From the NCBI RefSeq assembly GCF_024586455.1, contig NC_065921.1, positions 49,374,574 to 49,438,573 on the forward strand: a DNA stretch of 64,000 nucleotides, given 5' to 3'. Positions 22,238 to 31,192 of this stretch are shown here, piece by piece. The stretch comes from Bactrocera neohumeralis (taxonomy: Eukaryota > Arthropoda > Insecta > Diptera > Tephritidae). Made by a program: the position numbers and the translations under genes. Numbering within the stretch: position 1 is the stretch's first letter; each line of letters opens with the position of its first letter. The notes beneath the pieces were generated by a model, which was given only the letters and a program-made list of their open reading frames with translations, did no database searches and was not told the origin of the DNA.

Positions 22238-23192
22238 TTAATTATTTTTTGTCATTGCTTGCAATTTTTTTTCTTCTATTTCTAACATTCGCTGCTTAAT
22301 CGAATTCTTAGCAGCTATCAAATTCTCCATAGCTATGTTGTGCCTTCTAATTTCTTCCACTTCCGCATTTTTTAAATCATTTTGCACTTCCAATGCTCTG
22401 CCCACTCGTCGCATACGTACTGAAAGATCATCCAACTTTTCGATGACCTTTTCCTGAAAATCTTTTTGAATTTGAAATTGTTCTTTAATTACATCGGCTG
22501 TACAGGTTTCCGGTGGCCTAGTAGTACGTTTAGGCAGTGCTGGACTGCAGGTCACTGATGGCATTGATACGTCAGCTAACGTCTCGTTGCCCACGTCGGC
22601 TACAATTAGTAAGCCGATGCTAACTGTATTGTCAATGCCACTTGCACTTGTTTGCAATGCCGTTAATGCTATCACCGCTTCCTCCAATTCGTTGAAATGG
22701 TGCTGCCTATATCTGCCGCCACCAGTAGCTGACTGCTCCTTTTTATTTTCAACAAGTTTCCTTTTTATATACGCCTTCCAGTCAAGCCATACCTAATAAA
22801 AAATAATTCAAACAAGCTTTTAATTATCCTGTTACAACAATAAAATCTATAACTTTATTATATTACCTTCTTCCAGCTGGAAATATCCTTGATAGGCGGA
22901 CCAACACTATTTAGTTCTTGGGCCATGTTGTTCCAAAAAGCTGCCACTTCCTCTTTAGGGCACTTTGTAAAACCCTGCGCCATTTCAGGCTTTTGCTGTA
23001 ACAGCTCAACCATTAGTGCATATTGTTGCTTGGTGGTAATTACTTTGGACCTGCGGAAATATGTTATAGTTTGATTTGAATTAAAAGTTTTAATTGATAA
23101 TATGTTATAGTTTGAATTCAATTAAAAGTTTTAAAACAAGTTTTAATTGAATTCAAACTATAACATATTTATTTTTAATTTAAAACTTACAT
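22238..23192 (-). CDS. Harbinger Myb/SANT-like DNA-binding protein
   Basis: Predicted minus-strand exons: 23,191-23,192 (only the AT of the start codon), 22,867-23,050 and 22,238-22,792. The introns 23,051-23,190 and 22,793-22,866 both have GT...AG ends, and the frame is continuous for 246 residues. The N-terminus (VITTKQQYALMVELLQQKPE, EEVAAFWNNMAQELNSVGPP, ISSWKKVWLDWKAYIKRKL) has the three spaced Trp of the Myb_DNA-bind_5/zeste-like fold. The C-terminal half is charged and probably coiled-coil (FQIQKDFQEKVIEKLDDLSV, EIRRHNIAMENLIAAKNSIK). In the superfamily this protein helps transposase nuclear entry and end recognition. An alternative start using a methionine inside the first intron is possible but less economical. 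Confidence 0.78.
23099..23169. repeat. 29-bp perfect hairpin in Myb-gene intron
   Basis: The left arm 23,099-23,127 (starts aatatgttatagtttgaatt) is the exact complement of 23,141-23,169, with a 13-bp spacer. A third, direct and imperfect copy of the left arm lies at about 23,057-23,091. The whole hairpin sits inside the first intron of the Myb-like gene. Confidence 0.8.
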
Positions 23193-23371
23193 TTTTCTTT
23201 TTTAAATTTATTTCTCCGTTACCACAAACCTGTCGTACAAAAATTCCGCTAAACTTAAAGATTTTCCGTTCCGAGTGAATTCAGTGAATGCAACTCTACG
23301 AATTTCGAACTTACTTTCGGAACTATTCGAATTGCATGATAGCAGTTTCGTAACTTTCCCGAAAAAACAGT

Positions 23372-23397
23372 CTACGATGGATTGCGTGATAGGGCTG
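23372..23397. repeat. Harbinger right terminal inverted repeat
   Basis: Exact complement of 20,691-20,716. ATT follows at 23,398-23,400, and LINE sequence resumes immediately. Confidence 0.85.
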
Positions 23398-23400
23398 ATT

Positions 23401-23657
23401 ATTGAGGATTGAAACATTATTCTTTTAAAAGGCAAGCCTTTTTTAACTAACACTGCGACACCTTGTTTACTTGAGGTTATGTTTGACAAGTTATGGAATA
23501 TGCCTGAATAGCGCTTCGGGTGAACTGCATTCGCATTGTAAAGTAAATGCGTTTCATTTAGTATAATTACTGAGGGTGAGTGGGATTGCACCAAGAGCTG
23601 AAGCTCATGGTAATTGTTGTAGAAACCATTCATGTTCCATTGTAAAATGGAACACAT
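23401..23657 (-). pseudogene. I-clade LINE ORF2 start, endonuclease N-terminus
   Basis: Begins at the ATG ending 23,657 with MCSILQWNMNGFYNNYHELQ, then VIILNETHLLYNANAVHPKR and GVAVLVKKGLPFKRI. This is the first half of an AP-type endonuclease: the N in QWNMNG and the E in NETH match the metal-binding Asn and Glu. It runs into the Harbinger element, after which the frame at 20,687 continues. Joining the two leaves a one-base frame offset, so either an older indel was present or the break is not perfectly clean. ORF1 ends 73 bp upstream. Confidence 0.85.
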
Positions 23658-23729
23658 GATTGTAAGAAAAGAAATAAAGGTTTAGCTTGGAAATATGATT
23701 TGTGTTTTGAGTTATTTTCGTTTGTTGAG

Positions 23730-24315
23730 TTATTTGTCAAAATGAGACATGGCCTCGTCGTCTTCTGAGGACATAAGAGAATCGCCTCCATGAGAAAGAC
23801 AGATATTGTTTGAGTTATAAACTGTGTTACTTGTGTTGTTGGTGTTTGAGAAGTAAGTTGAGAAGTTTATAGGTGAGTTTGAGTTTGAGTCAGAAATTGT
23901 TTTACTTGTTGGTTGATAGTGAGTTTTTTGTTGTTGCATGAGAGCGTGATAACTTTGCTCAAGTTCTTTAGAGTAGTCGGGTGCTGTGAGATCGTGTAAA
24001 TTGGGATCGGGAAATTGAGAAGAGAGTTCTTCAACTATTGCGGTGGGTGTATTATGTATGTGAGTTTGTATATTGTTTTCTGATAATTGTTGTTCGTTTG
24101 AAGCATATTCGTAAGAAGTTGATTGCGAATTGGTAGGTATGGGAATTGGGGTTGAGTTAAAGTGCTGAGTTTCTTGCTTGCTATTTTGCTGATGAGAGAC
24201 TGTCGCTGAGAAAGAAGGCGAGTTTTCGGGGAAAGAGATAGTTGAGTTATAAATTTTAATAGCTTCACGCATGGTGCATTTCTTTGTTGTTTTAATTGCT
24301 TGTATTTGCTTTGCT
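23730..24315 (-). pseudogene. I-clade LINE ORF1, 3' part
   Basis: The frame entering from the LTR element reads AKQIQAIKTTKKCTMREAIK and ends in a Ser/Asn/Thr-rich tail with HFDK before the stop at 23,730. It continues, in frame and across the TGCA duplication, the zinc-knuckle piece at 30,233. The N-terminal MQ is shared with the duplicated target. ORF1 is the RNA-binding, gag-like protein of the LINE. Confidence 0.85.
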
Positions 24316-24319
24316 TGCA

Positions 24320-24758
24320 AATTAACTTTCCTGGTGTGGGAAGTATTAAAAAAATATATTCCGTTCCGCTACGCGCGGTAGAAATTAAACAAAGTGTTGG
24401 TTTGAGTGACAATATATGGTGCGCTTTGATCATCAAGATGATCACTCAATACGCTTGCCGATTATACACTGATCTTTATTAGTAAAAGCACTTATATTTA
24501 TATTCTTATAATTCTATGCTTATTACTAAAGATGCTTTGGCATTACATTAAGTGATGAAATGCCAGAGCATTGATTTCCCAATTATTCTCATTATCAAAA
24601 CAAATAATGGAATATTGGATTTTGCTTACTTATCAAAACAAGTGATATATTGATTTCTTATTAATTAAAGTATTCTGCTGACCAAGCAGTAATACTGTGA
24701 GAAGATACAATTTGTTTACATTTATCGTTAAGTACCTGTGTGGCTGCTGCCGTTAACT
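24320..24758 (-). repeat. 3' LTR of errantivirus-type element
   Basis: 439 bp. Nearly identical to the 5' LTR except for a block at 24,688-24,726, where 39 bp here correspond to about 12 bp in the other copy, and two or three single changes. On the minus strand it starts AGTTAACGGCAGCAGCC and ends AAAGTTAATT. Confidence 0.88.
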
Positions 24759-24769
24759 CCCCCCTCTCT
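24759..24769 (-). other. Polypurine tract
   Basis: AGAGAGGGGGG on the minus strand, directly against the 3' LTR. It is the expected plus-strand priming site for reverse transcription. Confidence 0.8.
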
Positions 24770-24881
24770 AAGATGAATCGTCCCCGATTCAGTATCATTT
24801 TTTGATATTTTGTAAATGCTCTCTAAAATAGCATTATATGACAATTCTTGAAATTTTAATTTTTTGCTTTGCTTATTGGTT

Positions 24882-26237
24882 TTATATATTTTTTTTTAAT
24901 TTTAAAATCTTATAGATTATGTATATTGTTATTAATAGTACAAGTATTACAATTATGTACCAGAAAAGTGAATGATTTTTAAATTCTTTAATTCTTTCAC
25001 TCAAAATATTTATGTTTTCAAATTCAAATTCTTTGTTTTTTGTTTCAATGTATTCTATAATTTCAAAGTTATTAATATGATTATTTTTTAAATAATTCCA
25101 AATTTTACAATCAATATTTTCGTAAGTTATATTATCAATATTTGTATAATTTTCAAATGTTACAAGGTAAACTCCATTTATGGCAGAGTCATCTATAGTA
25201 TGATTTCCAGAGACTAATATTGCTCCTTCTTTAATTATATCTATGTCTTTATGTTTTTCTTTAATTTTTTTACATTTCCCTTTTTTATTGGACAAAATAT
25301 CTGATAGGCAAGTATTTTTATTATTAATTTTACAATAAGTATTTATCATTTCTCTTTTGCAATTTTTAATATTTATATATTCTTTTTTGCATTTTGCAAT
25401 TTCATTATTAATTATTAATTTACCATCTTTTTGTGGAATTGCTCTTACTTCATAATATTTGCAATCATATATAATTTTTGGATACTTAATATATATAACT
25501 ATTACATCTTTATTTTGTACTATTTTAAAATTTGAAATATCTATTATATCAGTTATTGTCAATCGTCCATGTTCATTCTTAATTATACTTTTAATCTCGT
25601 CTAAATTTAAAATTGTCGGGTTCAAAATTCCTATTTTTCCTATAGCTATTGTATTAATCATATTTTGTAATTCAGTTATTAGGAATTGATTTTTCCGTTT
25701 CATTAGAATTTTAATATTTGAGTTTTCATTAATGTTATTGATTGTTTCAGTTAATTGTTTAATAATTCCAAAAATTTTAGAATTTGTTGTGTATTGTTTA
25801 TTATTATTGTTAATTAATTCGTTTAATTTATTATTTACTAACACTAGGTCGTCATGGTCTGGTGTTCCTGCTATCCACTTCCATAATGTACCTATTTCAT
25901 TTATTCCTCTCCTATATCTTGTATCTTTAATTTGTAGTTGTTCTAATAAAGTTTCTATGAGTTCTATTTCTGGTTCTGTGTCTAAATCATTAATATATGC
26001 CTTGTCTTGTTCATTATTTTGTTCAAAATTTTTATATCTGAGTTTTTTATTATAATAATTTGTGTCTGAACTTATAAGTTCTCTAAAGTATGTTAAATTA
26101 GTGATGTGGAAAATATCTCCGTAGTCACTATACAGGGCTACATCTCCGTCTTCTAATAATACGTAATCTTCTCTTGTGTAGTCCACAATGTCTGTCATTG
26201 TATTGGTAATTAGTGTTAGAATAATTAGGGGTATCAT
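24882..26237 (-). CDS. env: Envelope-like protein (env)
   Basis: Open for 451 codons without interruption. The first residues are hydrophobic (MIPLIILTLITN), consistent with a signal peptide. A basic RYRR at 107-110 fits a furin-type cleavage site and is followed by the GINEIGTLW start of a putative fusion subunit. Heptad-like, Asn-rich helices follow. A single membrane segment lies near residues 425-443, with a short lysine-rich tail. This is the layout of errantivirus Env proteins, which resemble baculovirus F fusion proteins. It overlaps nothing: pol ends 17 bp upstream. In relatives env comes from a spliced RNA, and a splice donor was not searched for. Codon use is very A-rich, like pol. 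Whether the protein is functional cannot be told from sequence. Confidence 0.82.
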   Translation of the reverse strand: MIPLIILTLITNTMTDIVDYTREDYVLLEDGDVALYSDYGDIFHITNLTYFRELISSDTNYYNKKLRYKNFEQNNEQDKAYINDLDTEPEIELIETLLEQLQIKDTRYRRGINEIGTLWKWIAGTPDHDDLVLVNNKLNELINNNNKQYTTNSKIFGIIKQLTETINNINENSNIKILMKRKNQFLITELQNMINTIAIGKIGILNPTILNLDEIKSIIKNEHGRLTITDIIDISNFKIVQNKDVIVIYIKYPKIIYDCKYYEVRAIPQKDGKLIINNEIAKCKKEYINIKNCKREMINTYCKINNKNTCLSDILSNKKGKCKKIKEKHKDIDIIKEGAILVSGNHTIDDSAINGVYLVTFENYTNIDNITYENIDCKIWNYLKNNHINNFEIIEYIETKNKEFEFENINILSERIKEFKNHSLFWYIIVILVLLITIYIIYKILKLKKNI

Positions 26238-26254
26238 CCTCTAAAAATATATGA

Positions 26255-28733
26255 TTAAGATTTAATATTATCTTTATGTACTATTCTATTCCTGTAGTTA
26301 ATTCTAACTTTATTCCCTAAGTCTTCTTTTACTACCTGTTTCTTGTATCTAGGATTTAGTTTATTTCTCTCTCCTGTAATCTTTTCATATATAACATCTC
26401 CGCATAAATATGTTTTATTAATTCTATTTTTATTGTGTCTTTCTAGCATCTTAGTTTGTGCTGATAAAAGTTTGTCTGGTAAAATATCATGAGAGACTTT
26501 ATTATAAAGTACTTCAAATGGTTTCTCATTAGTTACCGAATGTATAGTTTTATTATATTGTTGGGCAGCTCTAAATATTGATTCTGAAAAGCTTATTAAA
26601 TTATATTCTTGTTTAATACATCGTGAAATTTCAATTATTGTTGAATGTACCCTCTCAATTTGACCATTCGTGGTACTATGATTTGGGTTACAAAAAAATA
26701 TTTCTATTTGAAGTCTCTGCATCAAGGACTTAAATTGTACCGTAGTGAATCCTGGTTCATTATCAATTGTTAACTTCTTTATATTAGGGAAGCTTTGTAA
26801 TATTTCTAACACTTTATCTTCTAAATTAATCTTATCTTCGATTTGCTTAATAACCAAAAATTTGGAATAGCTATCTATGCACGTAATGAATTTTAAAGAT
26901 TGCGCATAGAATATATCCATGTGTATCTGTACTCCTTCCTCTGTAGGTATTGGGACCTCTCCAATTGGTATTTTTATAGGATGTCTATCATATTTGTTTT
27001 TATTACATATGTCACAATTCCTTACATATTCTTTGAATTGTTTTCTCATTTCAGGCCAATAATAGTTTTTGCAAATTTGATCCAAATTTTCTTGGTAACT
27101 TCTATGTGCTCGTGCATGCGTTTGTTCAATTATAATTCCTTGGTCTTCTCTGTTCGTTATGTCAATTGCAAAATTTTTCGTATATATGAATTTATTAGTA
27201 AATGTTTCTCTTATTTTCGCTTGTATTTCGTACAGATCCTCTATTGAGCAATGTATTGCCGTAAGTATATTTGGTTTGATGTATTCCTTTAATATTGTGA
27301 TTAAATTATCAACAGTATCGTATTCAATTAAATGTCTAATTTTCCCAAATTCTTGAATTTGCTCATGTATTGTAAATCTATTTTTACTTAGTAAAATTTG
27401 TTGTTTAAATTGGTTTAATGGTTTTTTTGTCTCGGGTATCTGAGTATGATCACTACTTTCAGCTGAATGTTGGGTTACTGTGGTTGACGATTCGTCGGAT
27501 AAATTATTAAGAAATTGTCGTGATAGAGCATCTGCTACCACATTTGTTTTACCTGGTTTATATATAATTTTTGCTCCATATTCTCCAATTAAAGCATGCC
27601 ATCTTTTCATTTTGGCATTTGGATTTCTAGGTGAGACTGCAAATGTTAGTGGTTGGTGATCGGTATGAATTTCTAAATCTGAAACTCCGTATAAATAATT
27701 TCTTAGATTTTTTAATGCCCATACGATAGCGTATAGTTCTTTTTCATTAGTCGCATAATTTTTTTCTGTTGAATTTAATGTTTTAGATATAAATGTAATA
27801 GGTTTGCCCCCTTGGCTTAAGACTCCACCAATAGCTTCATTTGATGCGTCTGTCGTTAATATAAATGTTTCGTTAAAATTTGGTTGAATTAATTCGACTT
27901 GATCTACTAATATAGACTTCATTTTTTCAATTGCCAAAAGTCCTTCTTGTTCCAATCTAATTTTAATTTTTTTGGACATATGTTGTGAAACTCTTCCGTT
28001 TTCACCTGATAAATGTATTGTTAATGGTTTTGCTATTTTAGCATAATTTTTAATAAACTTCCTGTAATATCCAATCATTCCTAGGAAACTTCGTAACTGT
28101 CGTAAAGTTGTTGGAACCGGAAAATTTAAAATTGTTTCAACTTTTTTTGGATCTGTCTTTATAACATTCTTTGCAACAATATATCCCAAAAATTGTACTT
28201 CTTCTTGGTAGAATTTAGATTTTTGTAATGAAATTTTCATATTTGCGTTTTTTAGAACTTCTATTATTATACTTAAATGTTTTTTATGTTCCTCGAAGCT
28301 TTTTGAAAATACGATTATATCGTCAATATAAACGTGACAAAATTTTCCAATAAAGTCCCTTAAAACATTATCCATCGCCCTTTGAAATATACTAGGCGCG
28401 TTTTTTAAACCAAATGGCATTCTTAAAAATTCGTATTTTCCGTTATTTACTGAAAATGCAGTTTTTTCAATATCGTGTTCTTTAATAAGGATCTGGTGAA
28501 AACCCGATTCCAGATCTATTGTGGAAAAATATTTCGAACTTCCTAAATTTGAAAGTATTATATTGCTATCCGGAATTGGATATTTATCCGATTTTGTTAC
28601 TTCATTTAATTTTTTATAATCGATTACCATTCGCAATTTCGGCGTACCGTCTTCATTTACACCTTTTTTTGGTACAACCCAAATTGGTGAATTATATGCG
28701 CTCTTACTTGGCCTTATTATTTTTTCCTATATA
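26255..28733 (-). CDS. pol: Pol: reverse transcriptase, RNase H, integrase
   Basis: The methionine-initiated frame spans 26,255-28,636 (793 codons), but RT homology starts earlier (PSKSAYNSPIWVVPKKG) and the frame is open up to about 28,733. Counting from that methionine, the RT active site is YIDD at 103-106, FGLKNAP lies near 75-81, and RNase H has TTDAS (Asp 263) and later acidic residues to Asp 369. The integrase has an HHCC zinc region (about 507-544) and a D574, D625, 35 residues, E661 triad. The protease that should precede RT is absent. No stop or shift interrupts the frame. Pol would normally be made by a -1 frameshift from gag, and here the residual gag frame also differs from pol. 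Confidence 0.88.
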
Positions 28734-28889
28734 TTTAAAAACTTTCTCCATACATTTAATTTTAAGTTTATCTTTATTCACATCCCTTTCTTTTTTGTTA
28801 ATGCTGTCGACTAATACAAATCCTTCAAGATTTCTAACTATTCTGTCTATTTCGTTATAGTCCAAGTCAGTTGGTAGAGCATCCGTCAT
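28704..28889 (-). pseudogene. gag: Residual gag N-terminus
   Basis: An ATG at 28,889 opens a 61-codon frame starting MTDALPTDLDYNEIDRIVRN, in the position expected for gag. After about 55 codons (ending KVFKYIGK) the DNA switches to RT-start sequence in another frame. The junction lies near 28,718-28,733. Typical errantivirus Gag proteins are several hundred residues long, so nearly the whole gene is deleted together with the protease. That this is gag is inferred from position only, because the residual peptide has no decisive motif. Confidence 0.6.
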
Positions 28890-28911
28890 TTTGTTTTTTT
28901 ATTTTTTTCCC

Positions 28912-29269
28912 TATTTTTATTTTTTGATCCTTTCTAGGAAAGGAGACTCTTCTATTCTGGAGGGTCTGAAGTTCAGAATCGCAGAATTGAGTTTTATTAT
29001 AAACCGGAGGGTCCCCCTTGCGGTGGTGAATCGCGGTTTTTTTTTTTTAATATTTTATTATTTGGCTGGTCGAGCCTTTATTTAAAATTTTTAAGATTTA
29101 ATTTTGTACTTTTTTATTTTTGATCCTTTCTAGGAAAGGAGACTCTTTTATTCTGGAGGGTCTGAAGTTCAGAATCGCAGAATTGAGTTTTTGTTATAAA
29201 CCGGAGGGTCCCCCTTGCGGTGGTGAATCGCGGTTTCAAAATATTTTATTACTTGGCTGGTCGAGCCTT
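28912..29269. repeat. Two-copy tandem repeat in LTR-element leader
   Basis: A block of about 165 bp occurs twice in the untranslated leader between the primer-binding site and gag. The copies are about 28,912-29,079 and 29,108-29,269, with a period of 196 bp. Both contain gatcctttctaggaaaggag, gaagttcagaatcgcagaat, ggagggtcccccttgcggtg and ggctggtcgagcctt. They differ at few positions. Leaders of related fly elements can carry regulatory or insulator repeats. No such function is shown here. Confidence 0.8.
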
Positions 29270-29806
29270 CAATGATTCTTAATAGTTTAAACTTAATTGC
29301 TAAAATTGATTGTCTTATATATTAAAGTACTAATATATTTGATAAATGTGGATAATAAAATCTTACTCCTTCTTCTCCTCGTCTCTTGTGGTGTGTTGTA
29401 ATTTCCTTAGTCCTTGGTTTCCCTCGATGGCTACGCCGCTGCTTGACGTGCAATGCCTAATGATGTTTTTTTTGTTTTTTAAATATTTGTATTTTGTGAT
29501 TTAAGTCACTCTTTACTTTTTTATTCACTGTTAATTTTTTAAAAAATTTGTTCTTATTTATTCTGCGATTGTCACAACACAACAAGCAATGAAGTTTTTG
29601 CTCACTTTACTTCAAGTTTGGTTTGGCTTTTCTCCCTATTCTTGGGATACTTGTTTTTTCTTTTTAATTTTTAATGCGTTATTCACATATGTACTACCTC
29701 TCGCACGAGGTTTATGCACGTTTACCGGTTAGTGTTCACTAATCGCGACTGTTATGGTTCTAGGGATACATTTCTCTCCCTTTATACGACGAACACGTGC
29801 CTTAAC

Positions 29807-29817
29807 GTTGGGCGCCA
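29807..29817 (-). other. Primer-binding site, tRNA-Lys type
   Basis: TGGCGCCCAAC on the minus strand, next to and overlapping by one base the end of the 5' LTR. It matches the 3' end of tRNA-Lys as used by gypsy-type elements. The match is from memory of that family. Confidence 0.75.
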
Positions 29818-30228
29818 ATTAACTTTCCTGGTGTGGGAAGTATTAAAAAAATATATTCCGTTCCGCTACGCGCGGTAGAAATTAAACAAAGTGTTGGTTT
29901 GAGTGACAATATATGGTGCGCTTTGATCATCAAGATGATCACTCAATACGCTTGCCGATTATACACTGATCTTTATTAGTAAAAGCACTTATATTTATAT
30001 TCTTATAATTCTATGCTTATTACTAAAGATGCTTTGGCATTACATTAAGTGATGAAATGCCAGAGCATTGGATTTCCAATTATTCTCATTATCAAAACAA
30101 ATAATGGAATATTGGATTTTGCTTACTTATCAAAACAAGTGATATATTGATTTCTTATTAATTAAAGTATTCTGCTGACCAAGCTAAGCTAACCAAGTTA
30201 AGTATCTGTGTGGCTGCTGCCGTTAACT
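29817..30228 (-). repeat. 5' LTR of errantivirus-type element
   Basis: 412 bp, 27 bp shorter than the 3' LTR because of one replaced block at about 30,185-30,196. Otherwise almost identical, which indicates recent insertion. TGCA follows at 30,229-30,232. Confidence 0.88.
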
Positions 30229-30232
30229 TGCA

Positions 30233-31020
30233 TATATTTTGAACACTTGTTTGAAGAAGCTGCGTGATCAGCCTGGCAGTTGGCGCAGAAAGTGCGTGTG
30301 CATTTTTGAGGGTTGTGGGGAGGAAGACTACAAATATTACAAGCTGCTTTTCCTTTGCAGTGCTCTATGGTATGTCCAAGCAATTGACAATTTTTTGCAA
30401 CGCATGGGATTTGGTATATATTGTCTGACGTTGACTCTACGCCAGGCAATATCAATTTGTCCAGGTAAGTTGAACAAATCGAAAGTAAGCAACACAACGC
30501 CATTTGGAGTAAATTGGTTGTTTTCATCTTTCCTCTGAAATTTGAAAGCGGCAACTACACCTTGTGCACTTAGCTCGCTAACAATTTCGGTTTCACTTAC
30601 ATTGTGTAGGAAGGGGGCGAATACTGTACCTTTAGTGAAGTTCAGGTTGTCGTGATACTTAGCTTTAATGCTACAGATTCCTGGAAGTTGCTTTAAAGCA
30701 ATGAAGCGATCGGCTACTTTTTTGTTGTTCACCAATAATAACATTTTACCATCACGGAGCTCACTCACTGAAATAATTTCGCTACTCACCGCGCGTATGG
30801 CTTTGTGTACAGCAAAGCAAGAAAATTGCGCAATTGATTTATTTGATTCGGTAGATTCGATTGTAATATATTTAGGGTCATTATTACTTCTACTGATTGA
30901 AGGTAGAGTTGGAAAGTCAAGCCTTTATCTAAGTCTTTTATCTTTTTTCTTTTTTATTCTGGAACTATCGGCAAGCGGAGCAAACCGATTCGTCCCAAGG
31001 AGGGTGGGCCCGGGGGCCAT
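30233..31020 (-). pseudogene. I-clade LINE ORF1, 5' part with zinc knuckles
   Basis: Begins at the ATG ending 31,020 (MAPGPTLLGTNRFAPLADSS). An in-frame TAA lies at 30,925-30,927, then FPTLPSISRSNNDPKYITIE, ISVSELRDGKMLLLVNNKKV and an RRM-like domain ending VRQYIPNPMRC. An extra A in the A-run near 30,400 shifts the frame. Beyond it are CCHC knuckles CQLLGHTIEHC, CNICSLPPHNPQKC and CANCQADHAASSNKC. The LTR element then cuts in after KYMQ, and ORF1 resumes at 24,315. The domain order is that of I-clade ORF1, a nucleic-acid chaperone that packages the LINE RNA. Confidence 0.87.
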
Positions 31021-31192
31021 TGTTGCACAATGATAAGTTGGAATCGGCTAAGTAATTTATTCGCTTGAAACTGAAATATATGTATTTTGAAACAATAAAA
31101 TCAAAGCACGTGGATTACACCACAAGTAACTAAAGAACGAAATGCACACGGGAATGAGATAACCGCTCGCTCTGAGCGATAGTCGGAGACTG

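Larger units (their letters stand above)
20691..23397. mobile_element. PIF/Harbinger transposon, structurally intact
   Basis: A 2,707-bp DNA transposon inside the endonuclease region of the I-clade LINE. The terminal inverted repeats are 26 bp and identical (20,691-20,716 and 23,372-23,397). They begin CAGCCCTATCACGC and end ATCCATCGTAG, with weaker similarity further in. The flanking trinucleotide is ATT on both sides (20,688-20,690 and 23,398-23,400), read as a 3-bp target duplication, although most of the superfamily prefers TWA. Inside are two convergent spliced genes, the DDE transposase (+) and a Myb/SANT-like protein (-), the two-gene set Harbinger elements need. Neither gene has a stop or shift, and the terminal repeats are perfect, so the element appears young and possibly autonomous. 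Confidence 0.9.
24320..30228 (-). mobile_element. Errantivirus-type LTR element lacking most of gag
   Basis: A 5,909-bp Gypsy/errantivirus-like element on the minus strand, inserted into LINE ORF1 with the 4-bp duplication TGCA (24,316-24,319 and 30,229-30,232). LTRs start AGTTAAC and end GTTAATT, as in the insect gypsy group. A tRNA-Lys-type primer-binding site (TGGCGCCCAAC) overlaps the 5' LTR by one base. A polypurine tract, AGAGAGGGGGG, precedes the 3' LTR. Inside are a short gag start, an open pol frame with RT, RNase H and integrase, and an open env frame. Sequence passes from about 55 gag codons straight into the RT start, so most of gag and all of the protease are missing. Relatives are usually about 7-8 kb. 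Alone it should be unable to form particles. Confidence 0.9.
17085..31192 (-). mobile_element. Full-length I-clade LINE, twice interrupted
   Basis: A non-LTR retrotransposon on the minus strand whose ends are set by the 12-bp TGATATTAGTTT duplication. Its 5' end (31,192 down) starts CAGTCTCCGACTATCG, a CAGT start common in arthropod LINEs. Its 3' end is an A-rich TAAATAAATAAA-type tail. Removing the Harbinger element and the LTR element with one copy of each target duplication leaves about 5.5 kb, a normal I-element length. It has ORF1 with zinc knuckles, and ORF2 with endonuclease, reverse transcriptase, RNase H and a C-terminal cysteine/histidine motif, which is the I-clade layout. Both ORFs carry a few stops and shifts, so this copy is inactive but not old. 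The gene pieces are listed separately. Confidence 0.9.

Noticed and set aside
23208..23400. C-terminal half of the 149-codon frame 23,208-23,657, considered as LINE protein
   Set aside because: From about 23,397 downward this frame runs into the Harbinger terminal repeat and leader, so the residues after the SSII tract are read-through, not LINE coding.
28912..29269. The two repeated blocks, considered as a CRISPR-like array
   Set aside because: Only two units of about 165 bp in a retroelement leader in eukaryotic DNA. A tandem duplication explains it.
29380..29480. Possible tRNA gene near the primer-binding-site region
   Set aside because: No cloverleaf or B-box sequence could be made out. 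The tRNA-like match is only the 11-base primer-binding site.
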